Of a DNA stretch of 64,000 bases, positions 26,477-35,088 are shown in pieces. The translations under genes and the position numbers were made by a program. Location of the stretch: contig NZ_JASHJL010000010.1 of the NCBI RefSeq assembly GCF_030733205.1, positions 86,801 to 150,800 of the forward strand, written 5' to 3'. The notes under the pieces are model-generated. The model did no database searches and was not told the DNA's origin. It was given only the letters and a program-made list of their open reading frames with translations. The first letter of the stretch is position 1, and every line of letters begins with the position of its first letter. The DNA is from Mameliella sp. MMSF_3455 (lineage in GTDB: Bacteria > Pseudomonadota > Alphaproteobacteria > Rhodobacterales > Rhodobacteraceae).

Positions 26477-28318
26477 ATGGAAAGATGCCAAGCGATACGC
26501 GGACGGGCGCACCGGTTTCTGAAACCCGAGGACGGCAATGTCACGGTGTTTTCAGTCTTGATGGTGCTGCTGATCCTCGTGATCTCCGGCGCCGCGGTGG
26601 ACATCATGCGGTTTGAATCAACACGCGCCCGGATGCAGACGCAGATGGACCGCGCGGTTCTGGCCGCTGCGGACCTTGACCAGTACCTGTCTTCGGATGA
26701 CGTCGTCCGCGACTACATGGACAAGGCGGGGATGGAACACGTCCTGCTGGGAACCCAGGTCGACTGGGGGCTCAATCACCGGACGGTCAAAGCCTGGGGC
26801 GAAACGACCATCCCGACCTATTTCCTCAAGTTGAGCGGCCATGACAGCCTGACGCCGCCGGCGCTCAGCGTTGCCGAGGAAAAGATCGCCAACGTGGAAA
26901 TCAGCCTGGTGCTGGATATTTCGGGGTCGATGCGCTGGAACGAGCGCATGGTGCGGCTCAAGCCCGCGGCGCAGAACTTTGTCCACAAGGTGATGACGGA
27001 TGAGACCAACGGCGTGACCACGCTGAACCTGGTTCCCTTCGCAGGACAGGTGAACCCCGGCGACATCCTGTTCGACTATTTCCGCGGCGAACGCCCGGAC
27101 ATCCCCACCCCGGATCCCGAACCTACGCCCGATCCCGATCCCGAACCCGTGGTCGATCTCGGTGACTACTTCAGCCCGTGGGAACAGGCGATTTCGAACA
27201 TCGTGATCTATTTCGACACCGATGGCGACGATATCTACAACCGCGCCCACAAAATCGAAGGGTTCCCCGAGAACGCCCCGCGCGACGTCGACGACTTTTA
27301 TCGCGGAGCCGTGGCCTACATGATTGCCCAGGACAACAAGCTGAGCGATCCCGGCCAGTTCCTGGGCATTTCGATCAAGGGCGGCAAGCAAAGAACGCGG
27401 TATTTCCAGGTCAAGGGCGACCAGAACGGACCGGACTCGGACCTGGGCCCGACCAAGAACCGCGGCAAGATCCCCGGTAGCACCTATAGCTACGGCAGTA
27501 TCGACTTTGTTGCCTGGGCGGAATCCTACGTCTCGCCGAACCTTGGGGATCTGCCTGCCGGCCCGGACACGACCGACGAAAGCCCCGAAGATCCGGTTCA
27601 CATCAACATGCCGTCCTCCTGTGTCGAGATCTACGATGACGAGTTCGACACCACGGCATTGCCCTTGTCCGACGACTATGTTCCGCATTTCCATCACTGG
27701 GACATCGACGAAGAGGTCATGGACTGGGGCTGGTGCCCGGGTGAGCAGATGGCCGTTCAGTATTATTCTGCCGATCGCGACGCGCTGCTGCAGTTCATCG
27801 CGGACATGCGGATGCACGACGGAACAGGCACCCAGTACGGTATGAAGTACGGTCTGGCCCTGCTCGACCCGGCCAACCGCGACGAGGTCAGCCACCTGAT
27901 TGCGAACGGCCTGGTGGACTCCCGCTTTGAAGGTCGCCCGATCGACTGGCACGACCCCGAGACGGAAAAATACATTGTCCTCATGACCGATGGCCAGACC
28001 ACGGACCAGTTCCGCCCGAACGATCCTCGTGATCCGGTCAATGGCGAGGTGGAACTGCTGCAACAGGGTGGAGGCGCTTACTACAACATGTCTCTGCAGT
28101 CCAAGAACAAGAGCAACCTGCAAAAGCAATGCGACCTGGCCCGGCAGCGCGGCGTGACCGTCTTTACCATCGCCTTCGAGACCGATGATGCGGCCGCTGC
28201 GGAAATGCTCTCCTGCGCCTCTTCGGCCAGCCATTTCTTCCACGTCCAGGGCGCCGAGATCTACGACACCTTCGATACGATCGCACGCCAGATCAACAAC
28301 CTGAGGCTGATCCAATGA
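26477..28318 (+). CDS. TadG-like VWA-domain protein with inserted module (TadG-3)
   Basis: This 613-residue tandem paralogue of TadG-2 has a membrane anchor VLMVLLILVISGAAVDIM (about 27-44) and MIDAS Asp147-Ser149-Ser151 (LVLDISGSMRW). The shared module is at 238-347 and LMTDGQ at about 502-507. It differs from TadG-2 by an acidic Pro/Asp/Glu linker (PDPEPTPDPDPEP) just before the module. I chose the ATG at 26477 rather than 26471 because GGGAGA then has 6-base spacing. Its stop overlaps the next start (ATGA), as in the left-hand module. A 168-base gap separates it from TadG-2, so it may have its own promoter. Confidence 0.82.
   Translation: MERCQAIRGRAHRFLKPEDGNVTVFSVLMVLLILVISGAAVDIMRFESTRARMQTQMDRAVLAAADLDQYLSSDDVVRDYMDKAGMEHVLLGTQVDWGLNHRTVKAWGETTIPTYFLKLSGHDSLTPPALSVAEEKIANVEISLVLDISGSMRWNERMVRLKPAAQNFVHKVMTDETNGVTTLNLVPFAGQVNPGDILFDYFRGERPDIPTPDPEPTPDPDPEPVVDLGDYFSPWEQAISNIVIYFDTDGDDIYNRAHKIEGFPENAPRDVDDFYRGAVAYMIAQDNKLSDPGQFLGISIKGGKQRTRYFQVKGDQNGPDSDLGPTKNRGKIPGSTYSYGSIDFVAWAESYVSPNLGDLPAGPDTTDESPEDPVHINMPSSCVEIYDDEFDTTALPLSDDYVPHFHHWDIDEEVMDWGWCPGEQMAVQYYSADRDALLQFIADMRMHDGTGTQYGMKYGLALLDPANRDEVSHLIANGLVDSRFEGRPIDWHDPETEKYIVLMTDGQTTDQFRPNDPRDPVNGEVELLQQGGGAYYNMSLQSKNKSNLQKQCDLARQRGVTVFTIAFETDDAAAAEMLSCASSASHFFHVQGAEIYDTFDTIARQINNLRLIQ
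27188..27517 (+). repeat. Shared 110-residue module in TadG-3 (placed before TDGQ)
   Basis: Codons 238-347. It runs AISNIVIYFDTDGDDIYN, AHKIEGFP, DVDDF, IKGGKQRTRYF, DLGP, KIPG and IDFVAW. The final Asp of the calcium-like loop is Asn here. Confidence 0.8.
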
Positions 28319-28851
28319 CCCAACGTCTGTTTGAAATGCTCAAGGGGTTCCGCCGTGACGAGGAGGGGTCCAGTACCGTCGAATTCTCGATCTACTTCAC
28401 GGTCTTCTTCTTCATCCTCGCCGCAACGGTCGAGATGGGCTACATGAACCTGCGGCACGCGCTGCTCGAGAGGGGCGTGGACCTGGCGACGCGGGAAATC
28501 CGCCTGAACACCGGCGCCATCCCCACCTACGATGAGGTGCGGCAAAAGATCTGCGACGAGGCGGTGATCGTCGACAGCTGCACGGAAAACCTGCGTCTGG
28601 AAATGATCCAGGTCGATCCGCGCAACTTTGCCGCCGTCCCGCCCACGGCCGACTGCATCAATGCCGAGGAAGACCCGCGGCCGGTTCGCAATTTCGTCCC
28701 CGGGCTCGACAACCAGATGATGCTGCTGCGCGCCTGCCTGAAATACAAGCCCGCCATGCCGACCACATCCTTTGGCATGGCCCTGCCCAAGGACCCGCAG
28801 GGCTATGCGCAACTGGTCGCCACATCCGCATTCGTCCAGGAACCGAGGTAA
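28315..28851 (+). CDS. TadE-like protein (right module)
   Basis: This 178-residue protein has one N-terminal membrane helix (STVEFSIYFTVFFFILAATVE, about 20-40) with the TadE-type Glu in STVEFS, followed by a periplasmic domain with four cysteines (ICDEA, DSC, ADC, RACLKY). The ATG overlaps the TadG-3 stop by four bases. It is the paralogue of 19934-20467 in the left module, where the coupling to tadG is the same. It may contribute minor pseudopilin-like subunits or an assembly scaffold; no Tad motor genes are in the window. Confidence 0.8.
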   Translation: MTQRLFEMLKGFRRDEEGSSTVEFSIYFTVFFFILAATVEMGYMNLRHALLERGVDLATREIRLNTGAIPTYDEVRQKICDEAVIVDSCTENLRLEMIQVDPRNFAAVPPTADCINAEEDPRPVRNFVPGLDNQMMLLRACLKYKPAMPTTSFGMALPKDPQGYAQLVATSAFVQEPR

Positions 28852-28856
28852 GTGCC

Positions 28857-29417
28857 ATGATCCGCTCTTCGATACTTCGCCACCTGCGCCGCTTCGCCGC
28901 CGATACCCGGGGCAACGTTGCGCTGGAAAGCCTGATCTGGCTGCCCTTCGTCCTGTTCCTGCTGGCTGCCACCTTCTCTTTGCACGATGCCTTCCGCTAC
29001 AAGGCGCTGAACACCAAGGCAGCCTATACGATCTCAGACGCGATCTCGCGCGAGACGGATCCGATCGACGGGTCCTACCTCGACGGTATGATCGAACTGC
29101 TGGACTTCCTTGTGCGGCCCGGCGGGGATTCCTCGCTGCGAGTGACGCTGGTGCGGTACAACGGCGACGCCGCCGCATACGAGGCCGAGTGGTCCCAGAC
29201 CCGGGGCACCTTCAGCGCGCTGCAGACGGCGCAGGTCACGGACATGTACGATCAGCTGCCCCAGATGCTGCACAATGAGCGGGTGATCGTGGTCGAGACC
29301 GAGACCTATTACGATCCGCCCTTTGCGATCCCGGGCCTGACGGGAGCGGGACTGTTCTACAATTACGGCTTCACCCGCCCGCGCTTTGCGCCCAAGATCG
29401 TCTGGAACGACGGCTGA
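28857..29417 (+). CDS. TadE-like protein (right module, last gene)
   Basis: This 186-residue protein starts with the charged RRFAADTRGN stretch and has one membrane helix (ESLIWLPFVLFLLAATFSL, about 23-41), then an extracytoplasmic domain. It lacks the cysteines of the preceding gene. It is the paralogue of 19370-19921 (shared SRET, VETE/VETW and TRPRFAP segments). It starts 5 bases after the previous stop and ends the right-hand module. Confidence 0.8.
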   Translation: MIRSSILRHLRRFAADTRGNVALESLIWLPFVLFLLAATFSLHDAFRYKALNTKAAYTISDAISRETDPIDGSYLDGMIELLDFLVRPGGDSSLRVTLVRYNGDAAAYEAEWSQTRGTFSALQTAQVTDMYDQLPQMLHNERVIVVETETYYDPPFAIPGLTGAGLFYNYGFTRPRFAPKIVWNDG

Positions 29418-29527
29418 TCGCTCAGCCGCCCGCTTCAGGCACGAAAACGTCATGTTCCGTCGCCTGGGGGAATTGATCCCGGGCGGCGGGGCTGCTTTGC
29501 TACGCTCCGGTACTGTTGGAGGGGGCG

Positions 29528-30781
29528 ATGCGCTTTTCCGGTTTGAAAGTTCTGGCCCAGGGGCTGACGGGCAATCGCGGATGGCGCCCGCATTGGCGTG
29601 ACCCGGAGCCGAAACCCGAATATGATATCGTGATCATCGGCGGCGGCGGGCACGGTCTGGCCACCGCGTTCTACCTGGCCAAGGAACACGGGCTGACCAA
29701 TGTCGCCGTGCTTGAAAAGGGGTATCTGGGGGGCGGCAACGTTGGCCGCAACACCACCATCGTCCGCGCCAACTACGGGCTGCCCGGCAACTCCGAGTTC
29801 TATTCCCATTCCCTGAAACTCTGGGAGGGCATGGAACAGGAGCTGAACTTCAACACCATGATGAGCCAGCGCGGCGTGCTGAACCTGTGCCATTCCGATG
29901 GTCAGCGCGACGCTTTTGCCCGGCGCGGGAATGCCATGCGCAACCAGGGCGACGATGCCGAGCTGCTGACGCCCGAGCAGGTCCGCGAGATGGTGCCGTT
30001 TCTCGATTTCGACAACGGGCGTTTTCCCATCTACGGCGGGCTCTGGCATGCGCGCGGCGGCACGGCGCGGCACGACGCGGTGGCCTGGGGCTATGCACGG
30101 GGAGCGGACATTCGCGGCGTCGACCTTATCCAGAACTGCGAGGTGACCGGCATAGACGTCCAGGAAGGACGGGTCACAGGCGTGCAGACCACGCGCGGGG
30201 CGATCCGGGCCAGGAAGGTGGGTATCGTCGTGGCGGGTCGATCGGGGCAGGTGGCGGGATTGGCGGGGATGCGCCTGCCGATCGAGAGCCATGTCCTGCA
30301 GGCCTTTGTGACCGAGGGTTTGAAGCCCTGCATCGACCAGGTGGTGACCTTTGGCATGGGGCACTTCTATATCAGTCAATCGGACAAGGGCGGGCTGGTC
30401 TTTGGCGGCGACCTCGATTTCTACGCGTCCTACGCGGCGCGGGGCAACCTGCCGATGGCAGAACATGTAATGGAGGCGGCGATGACGCTGATGCCGATGA
30501 TCGGCAAGGCGCGGGTGCTGCGCAGCTGGGGCGGGATCATGGATATGTCGCCCGATGGCTCTCCCATCATCGACAAGACGGGGATCGAGGGGCTCTACCT
30601 GAACTGCGGCTGGTGCTACGGCGGGTTCAAGGCTGTGCCGGGCTCGGGCTTTTCCTTTGCGCATCTGATCGCCCAAGACAGGCATCACGAGCCGGCGGCA
30701 GGGTTCCGGCTTGGCCGGTTCAGCACCGGGCGCGGGATCATGGACGAAGAAGGGACGGGCGCGCAGCATAACCTGCACTAG
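29528..30781 (+). CDS. soxB: Sarcosine oxidase beta subunit
   Basis: This 417-residue flavoprotein subunit of heterotetrameric sarcosine oxidase demethylates sarcosine to glycine. It shows the FAD motif VIIGGGGHGLATAFYLA and GGTARHDAVAWGYARGAD; His182 there is the probable covalent flavin site. The C-terminal GLYLNCGWCYGGFKAVPGSG is typical. The ATG at 29528 follows GGAGGGGG. It leads the unit beta, unknown exported protein, delta, alpha, gamma. The soxBDAG symbols of sarcosine oxidase are unrelated to the thiosulfate sox genes at the right end of this window. Confidence 0.93.
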   Translation: MRFSGLKVLAQGLTGNRGWRPHWRDPEPKPEYDIVIIGGGGHGLATAFYLAKEHGLTNVAVLEKGYLGGGNVGRNTTIVRANYGLPGNSEFYSHSLKLWEGMEQELNFNTMMSQRGVLNLCHSDGQRDAFARRGNAMRNQGDDAELLTPEQVREMVPFLDFDNGRFPIYGGLWHARGGTARHDAVAWGYARGADIRGVDLIQNCEVTGIDVQEGRVTGVQTTRGAIRARKVGIVVAGRSGQVAGLAGMRLPIESHVLQAFVTEGLKPCIDQVVTFGMGHFYISQSDKGGLVFGGDLDFYASYAARGNLPMAEHVMEAAMTLMPMIGKARVLRSWGGIMDMSPDGSPIIDKTGIEGLYLNCGWCYGGFKAVPGSGFSFAHLIAQDRHHEPAAGFRLGRFSTGRGIMDEEGTGAQHNLH

Positions 30782-30801
30782 GCGCTTCTGGAGGGCTGAA
30801 G

Positions 30802-31314
30802 ATGAGTATTTTCGGAGAGAAGAAGCTGCAGGTATGCGCGCTTGCGGTCATGAAGGTGCTCGCAGGGGCCGTCGTGCAGGCGGAAGAGATCCGGCCCGGC
30901 TGCTACACGCGGTTCTATTCCGACGCGCATTTGCGGGACCAGCCGGCACAGGTCGTGCGCGCAGTGCGGCTTTGGGTCGGGCCCTGGATGACCGAGGTCG
31001 CGCGCGAGGCGCGGATCGAGGTGGTGCCCGCCAACCAGGGCCATGCCCGGGGCGCACCCTGGGTGGGGGCGCGGTTGCAGCAGTTCCTGATCTGCGGCAC
31101 CGAGAGCGGCGCGCCGATCTGCCAGGTCGAATGCGACGGCGGCCGGATGGAAGTCACCAAGCAGGATGCACAGGGGATGGTGTTCCGGACGCGGTACATG
31201 GTGGTCGGCAATACCGGTGAATGCGGGGGCGTGATGGACATGGCCGAGGTTCAAGGCCAATGGGTCAGCTACCGCCTGTACCGCACGGATGACTCCAATT
31301 GTACGGGGATGTGA
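30802..31314 (+). CDS. Exported protein of unknown function inside the sarcosine oxidase operon
   Basis: This 170-residue protein has a short N-terminal hydrophobic stretch (LQVCALAVMKVLAGAVVQAEE), consistent with a signal peptide cut near residue 27. Six cysteines lie in the mature part (GCY, ICG, ICQVEC, ECGG, NCTG), suggesting disulfides in the periplasm. I do not recognise the family. It starts 20 bases after the beta subunit and ends 4 bases before the delta subunit start, so it is co-transcribed. An exported protein is out of place among cytoplasmic sarcosine oxidase subunits and may be an insertion into the operon. Confidence 0.65.
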   Translation: MSIFGEKKLQVCALAVMKVLAGAVVQAEEIRPGCYTRFYSDAHLRDQPAQVVRAVRLWVGPWMTEVAREARIEVVPANQGHARGAPWVGARLQQFLICGTESGAPICQVECDGGRMEVTKQDAQGMVFRTRYMVVGNTGECGGVMDMAEVQGQWVSYRLYRTDDSNCTGM

Positions 31315-31318
31315 CGCG

Positions 31319-31585
31319 ATGCGATTGACCTGTCCGATCTGCGGCGAGCGTGACCGGCGCGAATTCTATTACCAGGGCGATGCGGTGATGCTGGACCGGC
31401 CCGGGGCGGAGGCCCCGGCGCAGGACTGGGCCGACTGGCTGCACCTGCGTGACAACCCTGCGGGCCGCACGCGCGAGCTTTGGTATCACGAGGCGGGCTG
31501 TACCGCCTGGCTGGTGGTCGAGCGCGATACCCTGACGCACGAGGTTTTCTCGGTCGGTTTGGTGGAGAATGCCGATGCGGATTGA
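31319..31585 (+). CDS. soxD: Sarcosine oxidase delta subunit
   Basis: This 88-residue zinc-binding subunit has the expected Cys-x-x-Cys (TCPICGERD, Cys5 and Cys8) and a later His and Cys (WYHEAGCTAW), which together make the zinc site. EFYYQGDA and NPAGRTRELWYH are family hallmarks. It overlaps the start of the alpha subunit, so the two are translationally coupled. It is a structural part of the cytoplasmic heterotetramer. Confidence 0.92.
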   Translation: MRLTCPICGERDRREFYYQGDAVMLDRPGAEAPAQDWADWLHLRDNPAGRTRELWYHEAGCTAWLVVERDTLTHEVFSVGLVENADAD

Positions 31586-34511
31586 TGGCAAGGGGCGCGT
31601 GGATCGGGCCCGCCCGGTGAGTTTCACCTTTGACGGCAAGGCGTTCAGTGGCTTTGCCGGAGATACGCTGGCCTCGGCGCTCTTGGGGGCGGACGTGCGC
31701 CTGATGGGGCGCAGCTTCAAGTATCACCGCCCGCGCGGCGTTCTGACCGCCGGGTCCGAAGAACCCAACGCGCTTGTCACCGTGCGAAATGGGGCGCAGG
31801 CCGACCCGAACACCCGCGCCACGATGCAGGAGCTTTACGAGGGACTGGAGGCGGTCAGCCAGAATCGCTGGCCCTCGCTCGACTTCGATGTTCTGGGGGT
31901 GAACGACCTTGCTGCGCCCTTCTTTGGCGCGGGCTTCTACTACAAGACCTTCATGTGGCCCAAAGCGTTTTGGGAGAAGCTCTACGAGCCGATGGTCCGG
32001 CGGGCCGCCGGACTGGGCGCGCTGTCGGGCGAGGCCAACGCGGACCGCTATGAAAAGGCCTATGCCTTTTGCGACGTGCTGGTGATCGGCGGCGGGCCTG
32101 CCGGGCTGATGGCGGCGCTGACGGCTGCACGGGCCGGGGCAGAGGTGATACTGGCCTCCGAGGATTGCTGTTTCGGCGGTCGTTTGCAGGCCGAAGACGA
32201 AGAGGTCGATGGTGAGGCGGGATGCAGCTGGGCCACGGCGCTGGCTGGCGAATTGGCGACGATGGAAAACGTCCGCCTGATGCCGCGCACCACCGTGACC
32301 GGCGTCTATGACGGCGGCACCTATGGCGCGTTGGAGCGTGTGGCGCAACACCTGGCCGATCCGGGCGATGCGCCGCTGGAGTGCTTTTGGCGCATCGCGG
32401 CAAAGCGTGCCGTGCTGTGTACCGGCGCGCTGGAGCGGCATATCGCCTTTCGTGACAACGACCGGCCCGGCGTCATGATGGCGGCGGCGCTGCGCGGCTA
32501 TCTCAATCGCTGGGGCGTGGCGCCGGGGCGGCGCGTGGCGGTCTTTGGCAACAACGATGACGCGCATCGGACGGCGCGGGACATGCATCTTGCCGGGTTG
32601 GACGTCGTGGCTCTGGTGGACAGCCGCCACGATGCGGACAACAAGGCCGGGGATGTGCCGTTCTACCCGGGATGGCAGGTGGCGCGGGCACATGGGGCCA
32701 AGGGCCTCGAGTCCGTGGACCTGATTGGCCCGCAGGGGGCGACAAAGCGGTTGCAGGCCGAGGCGCTGGGGGTTTCTGGCGGCTGGAACCCGGCTGTGCA
32801 CCTGACCTGTCACCTGAACGGTCGGCCCGTCTGGGACGAGCGCATCGCCGCATTCGTCCCGCGCGAAGGCGCGGTCCCGGGGATGACGGTGACGGGGGCC
32901 GCACGCGGCACTTTTTCCACCGCTGCCTGCCTGCGCGAAGGGGCCGAGGCGGGGCTGGCGGTGGCCGAGGCGCTGGGGCACAGCGGCGCGCTTCCGGTGA
33001 TCCCGGCGGCAGAGGATACAGAGTACCGCGTTCGCAGGCTCTGGGCCGTGCCGGGCAAGGGGCGGGCCTGGCTGGATTTTCAGAACGACGTGACCGTGAA
33101 GGACGTCAAACAGGCAGCCTCCGAGAATTACCGCAGCGTCGAGCACATGAAGCGCTACACGACGCAGGGTATGGCAACCGACCAGGGCAAGAGCTCGAAC
33201 GTGCAGGCGCTGGCGATCCTTGCCGATGCCACCGGGCGCGACATCCCCGAGACGGGGACGACCACCTTTCGCCCGCCCTATGTGCCCGTTGCCATCGCAG
33301 CGATGGGGGCCGGGTCGCAGGGCAAGGGGTTCGCCCCACAGAGGTTTACTACCTCGCATGAGGCCAGTGTCGCGCGCGGTGCGCCGATGGTCGAGGCGGG
33401 GTTGTGGTACCGGCCCTCGTATTTCCCGAAGCCCGGCGAAAAGACATGGCGCGAGTCCTGTGACCGCGAGGTGAAGATGGTGCGCGAGAGCGTGGGCATC
33501 TGCGATGTCTCGACGCTGGGCAAGATCGACCTGCAGGGGCGCGACGTGGGCGCCTTCCTCGATTTCGTCTACGCCAACAGGTTCTCGACGCTGAAGCCGG
33601 GGCGCGTGCGCTATGGGCTCATGCTGCGCGAGGACGGGCATGTGATGGATGATGGCACCACCGCGCGATTGTCCGACACCCAGTGGATCATGACAACGAC
33701 GACCGCCGCCGCCGGCGAGGTCATGAAACATCTCGACTGGGTACGGCAGGCATATTGTGGAGCGATGGACGTGCGGTTCATCTCTGTCACCGAGCAATGG
33801 GCCCAGTTTGCCGTCGCCGGGCCAAAGTCGCGCGAACTGCTGAACGGGCTGCTGGACAGCCCGATCAGTGATGACGGCTTTCCCTTCATGCAGTGCGGGC
33901 CGGTCAGCATCGGCGGCGTGGCCGCGCGTCTCTTCCGGATCAGCTTTTCCGGTGAACACGCCTATGAGATCGCAGTGCCCGCGCGTTATGGTGCCAGTCT
34001 CTTCGAAGTGCTGCTGGGCCGGGCCGAGGCGATGGGCGGTGGACCCTACGGGATGGAGGCGCTGAACGTGCTGCGGATCGAGAAGGGCCATATCACCCAT
34101 GCCGAGATCCACGGGCGCACCACCGCCTTTGATATCGGTTTTGCACGTATGGTCTCGGCCAAGAAGGACTGTATCGGCAAGACGCTGGCCGCTCGTCCGG
34201 GGATGATCGAGGAGGACCGCGAACAGCTGGTGGGGCTGCGGCCTGTCACCAAAGGCCGGACGCTGACCGCCGGGGCGCATCTGTTCGACAAGGGGGCAGA
34301 GGCGGTTCGGACCAATGATTTGGGCTATATCAGCTCGGTCGGGTTTTCGCCGTCCCTGGGCACTTTCCTTGGGCTGGGGTTTCTCAGGAACGGGCGCGCG
34401 CGACACGGCGAGGAGATCAGGATGGTGGATCATGTCCGGGGCACGGAAGAGGCCTGTATCGTGACCGATCCGGTGGCCTTTGACGAAGATGGAGGGCGGT
34501 TGCGTGGTTGA
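31575..34511 (+). CDS. soxA: Sarcosine oxidase alpha subunit
   Basis: This subunit of about 978 residues binds NAD and tetrahydrofolate and converts the methyl group of sarcosine to 5,10-methylene-THF. The N-terminus is a 2Fe-2S-fold-like domain without cluster cysteines (FAGDTLASALLGADV). It is followed by a dinucleotide-binding motif VLVIGGGPAGLMAALTAAR near residue 160 and a C-terminal aminomethyltransferase/GcvT-like domain from about 600 (RESVGICDVSTLGKIDLQG). I prefer the ATG at 31575 over 31569 because GGAG then has 7-base spacing and the family starts with M-R-I/L. It overlaps delta by 11 bases and gamma by 8. Confidence 0.94.
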   Translation: MRIDGKGRVDRARPVSFTFDGKAFSGFAGDTLASALLGADVRLMGRSFKYHRPRGVLTAGSEEPNALVTVRNGAQADPNTRATMQELYEGLEAVSQNRWPSLDFDVLGVNDLAAPFFGAGFYYKTFMWPKAFWEKLYEPMVRRAAGLGALSGEANADRYEKAYAFCDVLVIGGGPAGLMAALTAARAGAEVILASEDCCFGGRLQAEDEEVDGEAGCSWATALAGELATMENVRLMPRTTVTGVYDGGTYGALERVAQHLADPGDAPLECFWRIAAKRAVLCTGALERHIAFRDNDRPGVMMAAALRGYLNRWGVAPGRRVAVFGNNDDAHRTARDMHLAGLDVVALVDSRHDADNKAGDVPFYPGWQVARAHGAKGLESVDLIGPQGATKRLQAEALGVSGGWNPAVHLTCHLNGRPVWDERIAAFVPREGAVPGMTVTGAARGTFSTAACLREGAEAGLAVAEALGHSGALPVIPAAEDTEYRVRRLWAVPGKGRAWLDFQNDVTVKDVKQAASENYRSVEHMKRYTTQGMATDQGKSSNVQALAILADATGRDIPETGTTTFRPPYVPVAIAAMGAGSQGKGFAPQRFTTSHEASVARGAPMVEAGLWYRPSYFPKPGEKTWRESCDREVKMVRESVGICDVSTLGKIDLQGRDVGAFLDFVYANRFSTLKPGRVRYGLMLREDGHVMDDGTTARLSDTQWIMTTTTAAAGEVMKHLDWVRQAYCGAMDVRFISVTEQWAQFAVAGPKSRELLNGLLDSPISDDGFPFMQCGPVSIGGVAARLFRISFSGEHAYEIAVPARYGASLFEVLLGRAEAMGGGPYGMEALNVLRIEKGHITHAEIHGRTTAFDIGFARMVSAKKDCIGKTLAARPGMIEEDREQLVGLRPVTKGRTLTAGAHLFDKGAEAVRTNDLGYISSVGFSPSLGTFLGLGFLRNGRARHGEEIRMVDHVRGTEEACIVTDPVAFDEDGGRLRG

Positions 34512-35055
34512 TCTGACGGCTTTGACGCCCTGCAGCGGGCTGTTGCCGCTGCGCAAGGGCACCGTGACGCTGAGCGAACTGGACCCGGGGCGGATCACCT
34601 CGCTGATGCCGTTCCGGGGGCAGGGGGCCGCGCTTTCTGCCGCGCTGGAGCGCGCGCATGGACTGGGTTTTCCCGCACCGGGCAGGGTAGAGCAGACCGA
34701 GGGCGCGACCTGTCTCTGGACGGCAAAGGACCAGGCCTTTCTGATCGGGCCGGAGCCGGATCCCGCGCTGGCCGATCATGCTGCGATGACGGACCAATCC
34801 GATGCCTGGGCGGTCGTCCTGCTGGCCGGTGAGGATGCCGAAGACGTGCTGGCGCGCCTTGTCCCGATCGACCTGCGGCCCGTGGCCTTTCCCGAAGGTG
34901 CCGCGGCGCGGTCGCTCTGCCAGCACATGACGGTCTCGATCAGTCGGCGGGCCGAGGGGCTGCAGATCATGTGCTTCCGCTCCATGGCGCGAACGCTTGC
35001 GCATGAAATTGCCGATGTCATGGCCTTGGTTGCCGGGCGGAGGGCCGCGGGCTAG
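34504..35055 (+). CDS. soxG: Sarcosine oxidase gamma subunit
   Basis: This 183-residue GcvT-like small subunit completes the sarcosine oxidase heterotetramer and helps form the folate site. The C-terminal half (RLVPIDLRPVAFPEG and ISRRAEGLQIMCFRSMARTL) matches the family. It probably starts with the GTG at 34504, eight bases inside the end of alpha and preceded by GGAGGGCGG. No folate one-carbon genes follow here, unlike in many sarcosine operons. Confidence 0.88.
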   Translation: MVDLTALTPCSGLLPLRKGTVTLSELDPGRITSLMPFRGQGAALSAALERAHGLGFPAPGRVEQTEGATCLWTAKDQAFLIGPEPDPALADHAAMTDQSDAWAVVLLAGEDAEDVLARLVPIDLRPVAFPEGAAARSLCQHMTVSISRRAEGLQIMCFRSMARTLAHEIADVMALVAGRRAAG

Positions 35056-35088
35056 AACGCCGTTCAGTCTGGTAGAAAGGATACCGCC

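Noticed and set aside
31269..34598. Open reading frame of about 1,100 codons on the minus strand
   Set aside because: It lies antisense to the sarcosine oxidase alpha gene, has His/Arg/Gly/Pro-rich low-information sequence and no recognisable domain. It arises from high-GC codon bias on the opposite strand.
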